A DNA stretch of 64,000 bases from Lentisphaeria bacterium UBA1732 (GCA_002315855.1 DCIG01000048.1:9315-73314); one strand, 5' to 3'. Positions 28,603 to 38,901 are shown, numbered from the stretch's first letter. A program made the numbers and translations. The notes: generated by a model from the sequence alone, not told the origin.

Positions 28603-31600
28603 ATGAACACCGCAACAAAAGAATTTCATAAAAAATGCAGAAAGTGTCTGCTGAAAGTTCTGTACCATTTTCTGGTATTTTTCTGCGGGATTCTGCTTTT
28701 CTGCGGTGCTGCGTTAAGCACAGTCCGGTTCTGGGGCATTCCACTGGCAGGATGTCTGCTGAACCTCAAAATCGAATCGGGATACCATGCAGACTGGAAT
28801 TGGAAAGAATGGAAATTAACTCTTGAGGAAGCAAAGATTTCCAATCATTTATTCCGAGCAAACATCGGGCGATGCGAAATCACGCTGTACGGGCTTTTTT
28901 CACGGGAAGGTTTTCATAAAATCCAGTCTGTCCGCCTCGCAGACAGCGAACTTGATTTCACACAAGAAAGCGAAACATCTTCACCGGAAGACGAACATTT
29001 TTCCCGCGCAATCCGAAGAAAGCTGAAAGCACTCACTCGCATTCGCCCCGAAAAGCCCAAAATGGACAGGCTGATCCTCGAACGATGCGACATCAGGCGG
29101 AGTTTCGGAGGAAATGAGACCGCAGTCAGCATTCCGTCGCTTTACGCCGCATTTGACCAAGGCACACCGCTGGTGATGGACTCGGAAATCGGGCTTGTAA
29201 TCACAGCGGACGACACAACGGCATCGGCAAAATGCAAAATCCACACGATTCCGCATGAGCGGGATGAGGGAATGCGGCTGGAAGTTTCCGACGTGCAAAA
29301 TCTGGTGATTCTCTCAAAAGACAAGCATGTGGAACTTGCGGAAACGAAATTCCGGGCGATTCTGGATGAACTCACGCCAACGGGAGTTCATTTCAAGCTC
29401 AGCACCGAAAATCTGACGCCGGTTCTCTATGAGCCGCTGGCCCTCTCCATCGGGAAGGCATTCGGGGAATTTGACGGGACCGTAAATTTCCAGGATGAAC
29501 AATTAAGTCTCGACTGCAAAACGAGCGTGAAATCATCCGATCTTGTTTTCTCCGCATCGCCATTTCCGGCGAAACCGGAGGTCAACGGGACCTGGAATGC
29601 GGCATGGAATCTGCTAACGGGGCAAATCAAGGTCAACGCCCTGCAAGGGGAACTGCTTGACGGAAACGGGGGTAAACTCAAAGCGGAACAGGAAGGGACT
29701 TTTTCTTTCCTGTGCAACCAAGACGGCTCTTTCAGTTTTCTACCGGAAGCGGCGATTTTTGAACTCAATACAGCACCGTCATTCGACCTGAGCCTGTATC
29801 ACGATTTTCTGCCATTCCCCGTTCAGGGACATCAGTTGGACGCACACTACAGGATTTCGCTGGAACCGGAGAAAAACAGTCTGCTGGGGAAAGCCCATAT
29901 CACAGTTCAAAGCGAGGAGGAAACGGCAACGGAATTTCAAAGCGATTTTGAGTTTGCCACGGAGGGAATCACCAGTATTTCATCGTTCCGGGTAAGTGAT
30001 TCGCAGTTCCGATGCACGAACCAGGGGGAAACACTGATGGACGGCAAACTGACCGGGAAATATGACGTCAAGACACTGAATCTGCACGGAACAATCGATT
30101 ATATGCCGCACGGGCTCTGCCACCATATCGGAGGGACACTTACGACCATCGCAAGGATATTGAACGATTATCAGCTCAACGACGTAACTCACACCGCAGA
30201 CGCAACACTCTTCATCGACTTCACCAAGATGAACGCAACGTGGAATACCGATTCCACATTCCAGCATATTTCATTCACGGAAAGAGACGAGACGCCGCTC
30301 CAACTGAAACTGCTCTCGCAGGGGCAATTCAGCAGAAACGAAGACGAACAGGACGACAACACCTGGCAAATACAATCAGTCAATGAGCTTTCGGCAAAGG
30401 ATGAGTTTTCAGCCAATATTGTCGTCGAGGGGAAAAACTTCCGTGAAATGACAGGACGAGTTACCGATATGAGCGTATCCGCCAACCTGATGAAGCAAAT
30501 TCTGCGGCGTTATGCACCGGAACTGAAGTTTTTGCAGGAACCGGATTTTGAACGAGTGAAATTTGCAGGCGGCTACCGCTGGCAGGAGCAGGAATCGGAA
30601 TTGATGCTCCATGATTTACAGTTTGAAATCGATGCGGAAGACGGGCAAATGGAAGTGTCCGGGATTCCCGATTTCGAGCTGAATCAATGGAAAGATGTGC
30701 TCTACCATGGAGTAACCATGAAACTGACGCATTTCCCGCTGACATTCTGGAATCCGCTGTTTCCGAAAGAGTGGGACATCACGCTGTCAGACGGGAATGC
30801 TTCAGCGGAAATCGAAATCAAAGGAACCGGAGAGGCGAAAAACCTGAACCTATCCGGGAAACTGCTGGCATGTGATGTAAAAACCGTCATTGACGAGAAA
30901 GAACGAGTTTTCAGCAGAATCGGAGCAAACGGGACGGCACTGCTTGACACCGGCAATGAAAATGAACCGGAGCTGGTATTTCAGGAAATCAATCTGGATG
31001 CAAACGACTTCCAAGGGAGACCGGTCATTTTTCTGTCCGGGAAAGGAGAGGTCGCGCCATCACGCGGGACAGCAGATTTCACATTTGCCGAGGTAAGCCT
31101 CGGCTCCGATATTCTGGAACTGATCGGGTATGGCGCAAATCATGCGTTTGTCTATGACGATCTGGACGCAACGGGGACAGCAGAATATCATGCGTACAAT
31201 CAGTTCAAAAATCATGACTGGATCACGGATTTGAAGCTGAAGCGATTCTATTTGACATCGCTTGAGCCGGAAGAGTATCAATTCCCGAAATTATCGGGAG
31301 CAATCAGCGGGAAATTCATGTGGGATCAGGAAAAGTTCAGCCTTTTCGGGGATGCTTCGGCTTATCTTGCTGATGAGAACGGCAAAGTCATTGTGAAAGG
31401 AAGCTACCTGCATCCCCCCACCAGTACCGAACACCCGATTATTCAGGGGGAAGTGCTTGACACGGCGTTTGCCGCCGCATATTTCCAGTACAACGGCCAT
31501 CCGAACAAGCAGGAGGAAGATGAGCCGTATTCGCCAATCAGTTTTTATGATTTCACCCTGTCGTTCCTGCTGAAAGGTCTCTATCTGGGGGATTATCTGA

Positions 31601-32514
31601 CAGGGTCTGCAATGCTTGACATGGAATTTCGCGATTCAATGATACTGTGTCATCAAATCAAGGTGGCGGGAGATATTTCGGGAAGCATGGAAGCGATTCT
31701 GGATTTCATGCCGGAAGACCATGAATTCAGAATTGAGCATCATCTGGAAGATTTCCAGCTTGAAAAGGTGCTTGACGCCTACATGGCGTATTTCGGGGAA
31801 GATGAAGACGAAAACGGAAATGAGGAGGAAATGAATCTGAAGGGAATCATTTCCAAGTTCGACGGGACGATTTCCGGTGCAGGCTTCAATACAGAATCAT
31901 TGAAAAAGAGTTTCAAGGCAACCACCCACGTCAAGGGGGGAGCCATCGAACTGCATCAAAAAAACAAGAACCGCTCACAACTGACTCAAATACTGCTGCT
32001 GCCGTTTATCGCGATTCCGAAACTGATTGATCTGCTTCCTCTGACGGGAGTGCGTGAACTTCTGCGAAGCGCAATCGGGTCATCGACATTCAATGCGGCG
32101 ACAGGGGCAGAACCGGTATTTTTCGAGGAAGGGGAAGCCGATTTTACGCTGAGCAATGGAGTGCTGGATCTGAAAAGCGTCCAAATGCAAAGTGATTTTC
32201 TGAATCATTATTCCGTAGAAGGGAAGGTCTCTCTCTGGAATCAGGATGTGAGAAATGAACTGCAATATCTGCTGAAATACGGAGTTTTCCTCCTGCCAAT
32301 CTATGTGAAAGGCGATTCAGAGGGAAGCAATCAGGTGGATTACACGAAGTCGATTCTCGATTTCTGGGAGGAAAACACAAAGCATCTGCTTCTGCTCATT
32401 CCCGATTTGCTGTTACCTAATTCCAATCTTTCCGAACACATACCAGACACAATCAAGCTGGACTCATCCGAAGAAAACACGGAAAACAGACACAAGAACA
32501 ATTTGGGAGAATAA
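28603..32514 (+). CDS. large AsmA-like membrane-anchored protein
   Basis: About 1303 residues, anchored by one N-terminal helix (about 17-40) with a long beta-rich periplasmic part. The overall plan (anchor, repeated amphipathic strands with DGT, GxL and LxG turns, and a C-terminal segment with FKATTHVKGG, VFFEEGEADFTLSNGVL and YSVEGKV) matches the AsmA/YhdP/TamB class, proposed to carry phospholipids between inner and outer membranes. The start is uncertain: ATG at 28603 has no Shine-Dalgarno sequence, and a GTG at 28564 would be almost leaderless. It ends eight bases before the P-type ATPase gene. Confidence 0.78.
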   Translation: MNTATKEFHKKCRKCLLKVLYHFLVFFCGILLFCGAALSTVRFWGIPLAGCLLNLKIESGYHADWNWKEWKLTLEEAKISNHLFRANIGRCEITLYGLFSREGFHKIQSVRLADSELDFTQESETSSPEDEHFSRAIRRKLKALTRIRPEKPKMDRLILERCDIRRSFGGNETAVSIPSLYAAFDQGTPLVMDSEIGLVITADDTTASAKCKIHTIPHERDEGMRLEVSDVQNLVILSKDKHVELAETKFRAILDELTPTGVHFKLSTENLTPVLYEPLALSIGKAFGEFDGTVNFQDEQLSLDCKTSVKSSDLVFSASPFPAKPEVNGTWNAAWNLLTGQIKVNALQGELLDGNGGKLKAEQEGTFSFLCNQDGSFSFLPEAAIFELNTAPSFDLSLYHDFLPFPVQGHQLDAHYRISLEPEKNSLLGKAHITVQSEEETATEFQSDFEFATEGITSISSFRVSDSQFRCTNQGETLMDGKLTGKYDVKTLNLHGTIDYMPHGLCHHIGGTLTTIARILNDYQLNDVTHTADATLFIDFTKMNATWNTDSTFQHISFTERDETPLQLKLLSQGQFSRNEDEQDDNTWQIQSVNELSAKDEFSANIVVEGKNFREMTGRVTDMSVSANLMKQILRRYAPELKFLQEPDFERVKFAGGYRWQEQESELMLHDLQFEIDAEDGQMEVSGIPDFELNQWKDVLYHGVTMKLTHFPLTFWNPLFPKEWDITLSDGNASAEIEIKGTGEAKNLNLSGKLLACDVKTVIDEKERVFSRIGANGTALLDTGNENEPELVFQEINLDANDFQGRPVIFLSGKGEVAPSRGTADFTFAEVSLGSDILELIGYGANHAFVYDDLDATGTAEYHAYNQFKNHDWITDLKLKRFYLTSLEPEEYQFPKLSGAISGKFMWDQEKFSLFGDASAYLADENGKVIVKGSYLHPPTSTEHPIIQGEVLDTAFAAAYFQYNGHPNKQEEDEPYSPISFYDFTLSFLLKGLYLGDYLTGSAMLDMEFRDSMILCHQIKVAGDISGSMEAILDFMPEDHEFRIEHHLEDFQLEKVLDAYMAYFGEDEDENGNEEEMNLKGIISKFDGTISGAGFNTESLKKSFKATTHVKGGAIELHQKNKNRSQLTQILLLPFIAIPKLIDLLPLTGVRELLRSAIGSSTFNAATGAEPVFFEEGEADFTLSNGVLDLKSVQMQSDFLNHYSVEGKVSLWNQDVRNELQYLLKYGVFLLPIYVKGDSEGSNQVDYTKSILDFWEENTKHLLLLIPDLLLPNSNLSEHIPDTIKLDSSEENTENRHKNNLGE

Positions 32515-32522
32515 AATTCATC

Positions 32523-35126
32523 ATGAACACCATGCAAGGTCTAACCACAAAAGAAGCGGAAGCAAGCCGCCTCAAATACGGATCGAATGTACTGACCCAA
32601 ATTCCGCCGGAATCGCTCTGGCTGAAAATACTGAAAGGATTTTTGAATCCGCTGATTCTCGTCCTGCTGGTGGCACTTTGCTTTCAGGTCATTCTGTTTT
32701 TTCTCGGACAGGCAGAATGGTTCGAGCCGGCAGGTGTGCTGTGCGCAATTCTGATTGCAAACGGAGTCGCGTCTTTCAGCGAAAACAGTCAGGAAAACAA
32801 GGCTTCCGCACTGAAAGCCGAAGCAGAGGCAAAGAAAACGGCAAAAGTGATTCGAGACGGACTGCTGAAGGAAATCCATGTGGGAGACATCGCGGTCGGC
32901 GACGTCATTTTTCTACAGGCGGGCGATAAAATTTCCGCAGACGGGGTCATTCTTGAGGGGAGCCTGAAAGTCGATCAGGCAGCATTGAACGGCGAAACCG
33001 AAGAGGCTGTGAAACGTGCAATTTCAGGATATGATACCTACGAAGTCAAAGACCTGCTGAATGAATTTTACGCTTACCGGGGGACGGTCGTGCGCGAAGG
33101 CGAAGCGTATATGGAAGTCAAGGCGGCAGGAGACAGGACGCTATTCGGAGAACTCGCTCTGGAGGTGCAGGAAGGAACGAGAGAAACTCCGCTCCAGGTC
33201 AAACTGCATAAACTGGCCGGACAGATTTCAACATTCGGCTATACCGGAGCAGCGGTGATTGTGGCAGGAATTCTGCTCAAAACGGTATTGGGCGGGAATG
33301 TGCCGGAGGATTTTTACGGATGGATACGCCTGATTCTGGATGCCGTAACCATCGCAGTTACGATTATCGTGTGCGCGGTGCCGGAGGGACTTCCCATGCT
33401 CACCTCCATCCTGCTCTCCCTGCAAAGCCTGAAAATGGCCAAAGACAATGTGCTTGTCCGGAAGATCAACGGACTTGAAACCGCAGGAAGCCTGAATCTG
33501 CTCTACAGCGACAAAACAGGAACCATCACCGAAGGACGGCTCTCCGTCGTGGAACTTGCGACAGGGAATCTGCATTCTTTTGCATCCCTGAAAGAAATTC
33601 CGCAGAGGCTGGCAAACGAGATTGTGAACGGAATCGGACTGAACAACAGTGCGACCATCAGCGGGGATGCCATCATCGGCGGGAACAGCACAGACCGGGC
33701 TTTGCTGAGTTTTCTGGCAGAGTCGGGATGTCAGCTGAATTTATGCAAAGACAAGGTACTCGAATTTCAGGCGTTTGATTCCAATAAAAAGTATTCCAGC
33801 ATCACAATTTCGCAAGAGGGAGGAGCTGTAACATTAATCAAGGGAGCGCCGGAAAAAATCATCGAACAATGCAGCCAATATCTGGATGAAAACGGTCAGT
33901 GTCAGGAAATGACGGGGCTTGACGAACTGAATTGCTATCTGAACCAGCAGTCGGGACGCTCCATGCGCCTGCTTGCCGTGGCAAAAACGGAGGGAACAAG
34001 CCTGAATGCGCCATTCACCCTGCTGTGCATCATCAGCATACGCGACAATGTACGAGCAGAAGCAGTCAATGCAATCCGGGAAGTGAGAAACGCAGGGATT
34101 CAGGTCGTCATGGTAACCGGAGACCGCAAGGAAACAGCAGAAGCAATCGCACGGGATGCAGGACTGCTGACCGAAAAAACAGAACTGGCTATGACCTCCG
34201 CAGAAATGTTCCTGAAAACAGACGAGGAACTGAAAGAGCTTCTGCCCGATCTCAGAGTCGTAGCGCGTGCCCTGCCCGCAGACAAAAGCCGACTGGTCAG
34301 GATTGCGCAGGAATTGAATCTGGTGGTCGGCATGACGGGAGACGGGGTCAATGACTCCCCTGCCCTGAAAAAAGCCGATATCGGTTTTGCCATGGGAAGC
34401 GGGACCGAAGTGGCCAAGGAAGCCGGAGACATAACGATTCTGGACGATAATTTCTCATCCATCGAAAAGGCGATTCTGTACGGGCGCACCATGTTCAAAA
34501 GCATCCGCAAGTTTCTGATTTTCCAACTGACCGTCAATGTGGCGGCAGTTCTGATTTGTTTTCTGGGACCGATGTTCGGAGAGAATGTGGTCATGACCGT
34601 TATTCAGCTGCTGCTCGTCAATCTGGCCATGGATACGCTGGCGGCAATCGCCTACGGAAGTGAACCGGCATTGAGGGAATTCATGCGGGACAAGCCGATT
34701 CCGCGCACAGCCCATATCATCAGCAAGGAAATGTTTGTGCAGATTCTGCTGAGCGCATTTTACATTACATTCATCTGCCTGGCAATTCTTTTCGTGCGGC
34801 CAGTCAGGGAACTTTTCGGCACGGAAGACATCATTTATCTGAAATCAGCAGTTTTTGCGACATTCATGATGGCAATCACATTCAACGGATTCAATGCCAG
34901 AACCACACATCTGAATCTGCTGAAAGGACTGAACAAGAATAAAAATTTTCTAATCATCATGCTTTCGATTTTTCTGCTTCAGTTTGTGTTTGTTACCTTC
35001 GGCGGGGATGTTCTGTCCGTCAAAGCCTTGTCGGTACACTCCTGGCTGATCTGCACCCTTCTGGCATTCATGGTTATCCCGGTTGATTTGGTCAGGAAGA
35101 TGGTGATGAGAAAAAGACAGGGGTAA
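32523..35126 (+). CDS. calcium-type P-type ATPase (P2 class)
   Basis: An 867-residue cation pump of the inner membrane. In order: actuator loop LNGETEEA (155-162), M4 site CAVPEGLP (284-291), phosphorylation motif SDKTGT with Asp330, nucleotide-binding KGAPEK, MVTGDRKETA, and hinge GMTGDGVNDSPALKKADIG. M6 carries NLAMDTLAA. PEGL plus N/D in M6 is typical of Ca2+-ATPases, nearer the plasma-membrane (P2B) type than SERCA. About ten membrane helices are expected. It is the second gene of the operon with the AsmA-like protein. Confidence 0.92.
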   Translation: MNTMQGLTTKEAEASRLKYGSNVLTQIPPESLWLKILKGFLNPLILVLLVALCFQVILFFLGQAEWFEPAGVLCAILIANGVASFSENSQENKASALKAEAEAKKTAKVIRDGLLKEIHVGDIAVGDVIFLQAGDKISADGVILEGSLKVDQAALNGETEEAVKRAISGYDTYEVKDLLNEFYAYRGTVVREGEAYMEVKAAGDRTLFGELALEVQEGTRETPLQVKLHKLAGQISTFGYTGAAVIVAGILLKTVLGGNVPEDFYGWIRLILDAVTIAVTIIVCAVPEGLPMLTSILLSLQSLKMAKDNVLVRKINGLETAGSLNLLYSDKTGTITEGRLSVVELATGNLHSFASLKEIPQRLANEIVNGIGLNNSATISGDAIIGGNSTDRALLSFLAESGCQLNLCKDKVLEFQAFDSNKKYSSITISQEGGAVTLIKGAPEKIIEQCSQYLDENGQCQEMTGLDELNCYLNQQSGRSMRLLAVAKTEGTSLNAPFTLLCIISIRDNVRAEAVNAIREVRNAGIQVVMVTGDRKETAEAIARDAGLLTEKTELAMTSAEMFLKTDEELKELLPDLRVVARALPADKSRLVRIAQELNLVVGMTGDGVNDSPALKKADIGFAMGSGTEVAKEAGDITILDDNFSSIEKAILYGRTMFKSIRKFLIFQLTVNVAAVLICFLGPMFGENVVMTVIQLLLVNLAMDTLAAIAYGSEPALREFMRDKPIPRTAHIISKEMFVQILLSAFYITFICLAILFVRPVRELFGTEDIIYLKSAVFATFMMAITFNGFNARTTHLNLLKGLNKNKNFLIIMLSIFLLQFVFVTFGGDVLSVKALSVHSWLICTLLAFMVIPVDLVRKMVMRKRQG

Positions 35127-35149
35127 AACGACTTTGTGCAAGGGAACTC

Positions 35150-35175
35150 AAAATTAAGGGGATGTCCTTAATTTT
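35150..35175. terminator. bidirectional terminator
   Basis: AAAATTAAGG (35150-35159) and CCTTAATTTT (35166-35175) form a perfect ten-pair stem with a six-base loop; A/T arms give a T run in both directions. It ends the P-ATPase operon and overlaps the stop of the YolD-like gene on the other strand. Confidence 0.75.
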
Positions 35176-35647
35176 CATGGGATGATTTATCAATCATTTG
35201 CGAGGGGGAATTGTCGAGGGATGGGCTGAGGATTTCCACGATGTCATCCATGGGGATGGACGTGCCATCAGACATGAGCAAAAGGCGTTCGGCGAGGGAG
35301 ATTTTGCGGAGAAAACCTGTTTGGACGACATAAGAACCGCCGGATTTTCTGGCATCGGGGACAAAGAAGCGGATGGAAACTTCAGGAGAGGAGGAGAGTT
35401 TCGAGACAAGAATGCGAAGACGACGGTCCAGTTCCATTTTTTCCATTTCATCAAGTTCACGGCGAGATTCCGTCAGGCGGGCAGTCTCCCGAAGTTCATC
35501 TTCGTAGCCGACCAAAGCGGCAAACGGTGAAAACTGTGCAGCACGATTATAAATGGGCATACGAGGATGTTTGGATGATACATGATGCGGCAAATTGATG
35601 ATGTCATCGTAGCGGGAAGGAGAATTCTTATCATCGGGGGGATTCAT
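35168..35647 (-). CDS. YolD-like protein
   Basis: 159 residues, resembling the YolD-type proteins encoded next to Y-family polymerases in Firmicutes. The N-terminal YDDIINLPHHVS and RAAQFSPFAAL segments, then a charged helix with ELDEMEKMELDRRL and a beta-rich end, fit that group. No enzymatic motif. It overlaps the polymerase gene by four bases (35644-35647), so the two are coupled; proteins of this kind are thought to assist or regulate the polymerase. Confidence 0.75.
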   Translation of the reverse strand: MNPPDDKNSPSRYDDIINLPHHVSSKHPRMPIYNRAAQFSPFAALVGYEDELRETARLTESRRELDEMEKMELDRRLRILVSKLSSSPEVSIRFFVPDARKSGGSYVVQTGFLRKISLAERLLLMSDGTSIPMDDIVEILSPSLDNSPSQMIDKSSHEN

Positions 35648-37149
35648 TTTCGGTGTCCTCCAATCTGCCGATTGCGTTCGCGGGCAGTAGCACCATCCTG
35701 AAGATTCATTCCTTTCAGGATGGCATTTTTGCCAAGTTTTTTCTGAATATCAAGGATGGCGTGCTGAAGATTGTTTTCTTTTTTCAAAGCCAACTGTGCA
35801 GACTCTTGATCTTTCCGGCGAGCAACGACGTCCGTAAAAAGGTCAAGCTGTTCGAGCGAGGGGGCAGGCTTCACCTCATTTTCATTTACAACATGATTCG
35901 CCGTAACATTGATGCGACGAATCAGCAAACCGGGGGAAACGATGAGGTCAAACAACCGGGCGGCGGCTTCAGTCATGAGTTTCGTGGAGGAAGTCAGGAG
36001 TTCGAGATTCATGGAACCGTGGGCGGCTTGCGGCAATTCACGTCCGTAGCGGTCATTTTTGACAGGGCCATGGTATTGTTCACGGCGGGCAGTGTCCGTC
36101 AGATTCAGGACATCATACCCGATATTGAGGACAAGCTGATCGGTTACGAGGTGTTTTTCCACAAGGTCAAGGGAAAGCATATCGGTCATTTCCAATGCAA
36201 CCAGACGTGCTTTCTCAAAATCGTATGCTTCCTGAAGCACCTGTCCTGAACTAATGCTGTTGGAAGCAGGCTTGTAAGATTTGATGTCGGCAATGGTGCA
36301 GGGTTCCCATCCCCACGCATGGTCAATCAGCAATTCCGCATTCACCCCGAACATCCGATAGAGCAAATCTTCACAGGAAACAGACATGCGGGCGACATCC
36401 CCCATCGTAGACATACCACGAGAAGCAAGACGAGCAGCGTACCCCTGCCCAATACGCCAAAAATCCGTAATCGGACGATGACTCCAAAGTTTTTTTCGAT
36501 AGGACATTTCATCAAGTTCGGCAATACGAACACCATTCCGGTCAGCGGGGATATGCTTCGCCACAATATCCATGGCGATTTTGCAGAGATAAAGATTTGT
36601 GCCGATTCCGGCAGTGGCAGTAATGCCGGTAGAATGCAAAACATCAAGAATCAGCTGCATGGCAAATTCGCGGGCAGAAAGTTTATACAGGCGCAAATAA
36701 GGAGCGGCATCGATGAAAACTTCATCAATGGAATACACATGAATGTGTTCCGGGGCGATATATTTCAGATAGCAATGGTAAATCTGCGAACTGACCTCCA
36801 TATACCGCGCCATGCGTGGAACTGCGATGAGATAATCAAGTTCGAGGGACGGTGATTCCGCCAAAACAGGAGCGTAAATCGATTTACCGCGGAATTTGTG
36901 TCCGGGGGCAAAAAACAAGCGACGCTGATTGATTTCACGTACTTTCTGAATCACCTCAAACAAGCGCGGACGACCGGGAATCCCGCAGGCTTTCAACGAA
37001 GGAGAGACGGCAAGACAAATCGTTTTTTCCGTTCGGTCAGGGTCAGCGACAACGAGATTGACCGTCAAGGGATTCAGATGCCGATCCACACATTCCACCG
37101 AAGCATAGAAAGACTTCAGGTCAATGGCAATGTAAACCGGGTCAGACAT
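35644..37149 (-). CDS. Y-family DNA polymerase (UmuC/UvrX-like)
   Basis: A 501-residue translesion polymerase. Catalytic acids are Asp10 in YIAIDLKSFYASVE and Asp142-Glu143 in YSIDEVFID. The segment SPSLKACGIPGRPRLFEV and the total length match the UvrX/UmuC form of Firmicutes rather than DinB. The C-terminal part has ILRINVT-like little-finger strands and a late LEQLDLFTD segment that resembles a beta-clamp-binding motif (QLxLF). With its YolD partner it forms a cassette rarely expected in a Gram-negative bacterium and may have been acquired. Confidence 0.9.
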   Translation of the reverse strand: MSDPVYIAIDLKSFYASVECVDRHLNPLTVNLVVADPDRTEKTICLAVSPSLKACGIPGRPRLFEVIQKVREINQRRLFFAPGHKFRGKSIYAPVLAESPSLELDYLIAVPRMARYMEVSSQIYHCYLKYIAPEHIHVYSIDEVFIDAAPYLRLYKLSAREFAMQLILDVLHSTGITATAGIGTNLYLCKIAMDIVAKHIPADRNGVRIAELDEMSYRKKLWSHRPITDFWRIGQGYAARLASRGMSTMGDVARMSVSCEDLLYRMFGVNAELLIDHAWGWEPCTIADIKSYKPASNSISSGQVLQEAYDFEKARLVALEMTDMLSLDLVEKHLVTDQLVLNIGYDVLNLTDTARREQYHGPVKNDRYGRELPQAAHGSMNLELLTSSTKLMTEAAARLFDLIVSPGLLIRRINVTANHVVNENEVKPAPSLEQLDLFTDVVARRKDQESAQLALKKENNLQHAILDIQKKLGKNAILKGMNLQDGATARERNRQIGGHRK

Positions 37150-37220
37150 AAGGATGAGGGAAGGAAAGAGGTTCTCTGGAAATTCAGGGGTGTCAGTTTT
37201 TTTAATTTTAAGGATATAAT

Positions 37221-37249
37221 AAAATACACGGGCAACGAATGAAAATCAA
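37221..37249 (-). promoter_or_regulatory. promoter for the polymerase/YolD pair
   Basis: Minus strand TTGATT (37249-37244), 17 bases, TATTTT (37226-37221). Expected start near 37214. Confidence 0.55.
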
Positions 37250-37356
37250 GCGATGCGCCAAGACATTTTCAACAAGGAGACGGCAAGAACGGCATTGGGT
37301 GAGAAAATCACAGATGATCCGATGTTCTATCTGTCAGTCTTTTTTCTGCACTTCCC

Positions 37357-37385
37357 TTGATTTTTCAGTAAAGGTGTGATATATT
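37357..37385 (+). promoter_or_regulatory. promoter for the sodium symporter gene
   Basis: TTGATT (37357-37362), 17 bases, TATATT (37380-37385). Expected start near 37392, leader about 88 bases. Confidence 0.7.
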
Positions 37386-37479
37386 AAGATTTCAATGATT
37401 TATCAAATACAAAAAAACAGACAAAAAGAATTGCGGTGCAGTTTTCCGCAATCAGAAAAGCAACCAATCGGAGAAAAAA

Positions 37480-38901
37480 ATGGAGCATAAAGACAGCTTC
37501 ACAAGCAAAATAGGCTTTGTCCTTGCAGCAGCAGGGTCAGCGGTCGGCCTCGGCAACATCTGGAGATTCCCATATCTTGCGGCAAAAAACGGCGGCGCAG
37601 CATTTTTGGTAACGTATTTTATTCTGGTGCTTACATTCGGTTACGCACTTCTGATTGCAGAAAACTGCATCGGACGCATGACAGGCAAAGGTCCGATCGG
37701 AGCATTCCGCGAACTCTGCGCCGGGAAGAAGTCATTTCTGGGGTCCGTCAAATTCGGCGGCTGGATTCATGCAATCGTACCCGTCATCATCGTGGCGTAT
37801 TACTGTGTCATCGGGGGCTGGGTCACCAAATATACCGTGGCAATGGCAACCAATCCCATCACGACTTTCTCCAAAGACAATCTGGTTGATGCGGGAGAAG
37901 GCAAGGTAACAGCATTCGCCAATACTTACTTTGGGACATTTATTACCTCCACCTGGGAACCGCTGATTTACTTTCTGATATTCATGGCCGTTCTGGTGGT
38001 AGTGGTATCATTCGGCGTGGAAAAGGGCGTGGAACGCTTCAACAAGATTCTGATGCCGGCATTGATTATCATGCTGATTGCCATCTGCATTTACTGCATG
38101 TTCCTCCCGAATGTGGGCGACGGCTTCAAATACTATCTGGTTCCGAATTTCAGTAAATTCAGTTTCATGACCGTAGTGGATGCGCTGGGACAGCTTTTCT
38201 ATTCACTGTCCATCGCCATGGGCATCATGATTACCTACGGGTCTTACATGCGCAAGGAAGATGACTTGGTTTCCTCCGTCAATCAGGTGGAATTTTTCGA
38301 TACCTTTGTGGCATTCATGGCGGGTCTCATGATTATTCCTCCGGTGGTGGCATTCGGGGGAAGAGAAGCCGCTCAAACCGCAGGCGTCGGACTGGTATTC
38401 AAGACGATGCCGCAGGTATTCGCCAGCTTCCCGGGCGGACGCATTGTGGGGACATTCTTCTTTATTCTCGTGCTTTTCGCCGCGGCGACCAGTGCAATTT
38501 CCCTGCTGGAAACCAATGTGCAGACGGTCTGTCAGGAACTCCATGTGCCAAGAAAGAAATCCATTCTCGTCTGCATGGCAGAAATCATCATTGTGGGAAG
38601 CATCACGGTTTTGGGCTACAGTGTACTTTCTTTCGTACATCCGCTAGCTTTCATTGAACACTGCAAGAATTACGATATTCTTGATTCACTGGACTTCATC
38701 AGCAACAACGTGATGATGCCGATTGCGGCAATTTTCACCGTGATTCTGGTCGTCGGAGTCATCGGACTGGACAAATTCTCCGCCGAAATCAAGCAGACAT
38801 CCGTATGGCGTCGTGAATATATGTTCCAGTTCTGCATGGGGTTGATTGTCATCCCGTGCCTGGTTCTGGTTCTGCTGGCCTCCATCGGAGTTCTGCAGTA
38901 A
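37480..38901 (+). CDS. sodium-dependent transporter, NSS/SNF family
   Basis: A 473-residue inner-membrane symporter that takes up amino acids or related amines with Na+. The TM1 signature GSAVGLGNIWRFPYL and following NGGAAFL are exact NSS motifs, and about 11-12 hydrophobic helices follow. Helix 6 contains YSLSIAMGIMITYGSYM, where unwound-helix substrate contacts lie in LeuT. The substrate cannot be read from sequence. It is transcribed alone from its own promoter. Confidence 0.93.
   Translation: MEHKDSFTSKIGFVLAAAGSAVGLGNIWRFPYLAAKNGGAAFLVTYFILVLTFGYALLIAENCIGRMTGKGPIGAFRELCAGKKSFLGSVKFGGWIHAIVPVIIVAYYCVIGGWVTKYTVAMATNPITTFSKDNLVDAGEGKVTAFANTYFGTFITSTWEPLIYFLIFMAVLVVVVSFGVEKGVERFNKILMPALIIMLIAICIYCMFLPNVGDGFKYYLVPNFSKFSFMTVVDALGQLFYSLSIAMGIMITYGSYMRKEDDLVSSVNQVEFFDTFVAFMAGLMIIPPVVAFGGREAAQTAGVGLVFKTMPQVFASFPGGRIVGTFFFILVLFAAATSAISLLETNVQTVCQELHVPRKKSILVCMAEIIIVGSITVLGYSVLSFVHPLAFIEHCKNYDILDSLDFISNNVMMPIAAIFTVILVVGVIGLDKFSAEIKQTSVWRREYMFQFCMGLIVIPCLVLVLLASIGVLQ

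Larger units (their letters stand above)
37150..37479. other. divergent regulatory spacer
   Basis: 330 bases between the polymerase gene and the sodium symporter gene. It holds divergent promoters (37221-37249 minus, 37357-37385 plus). A 35-codon plus-strand frame (37253-37360) ends inside the symporter -35 box and has no good ribosome site. No LexA-type box was recognised, though the LexA site of this phylum is not known to me. Confidence 0.5.

Noticed and set aside
37253..37360. 35-codon plus-strand frame before the sodium symporter gene
   Set aside because: It has no convincing Shine-Dalgarno site at the proper distance and ends within the symporter -35 box.
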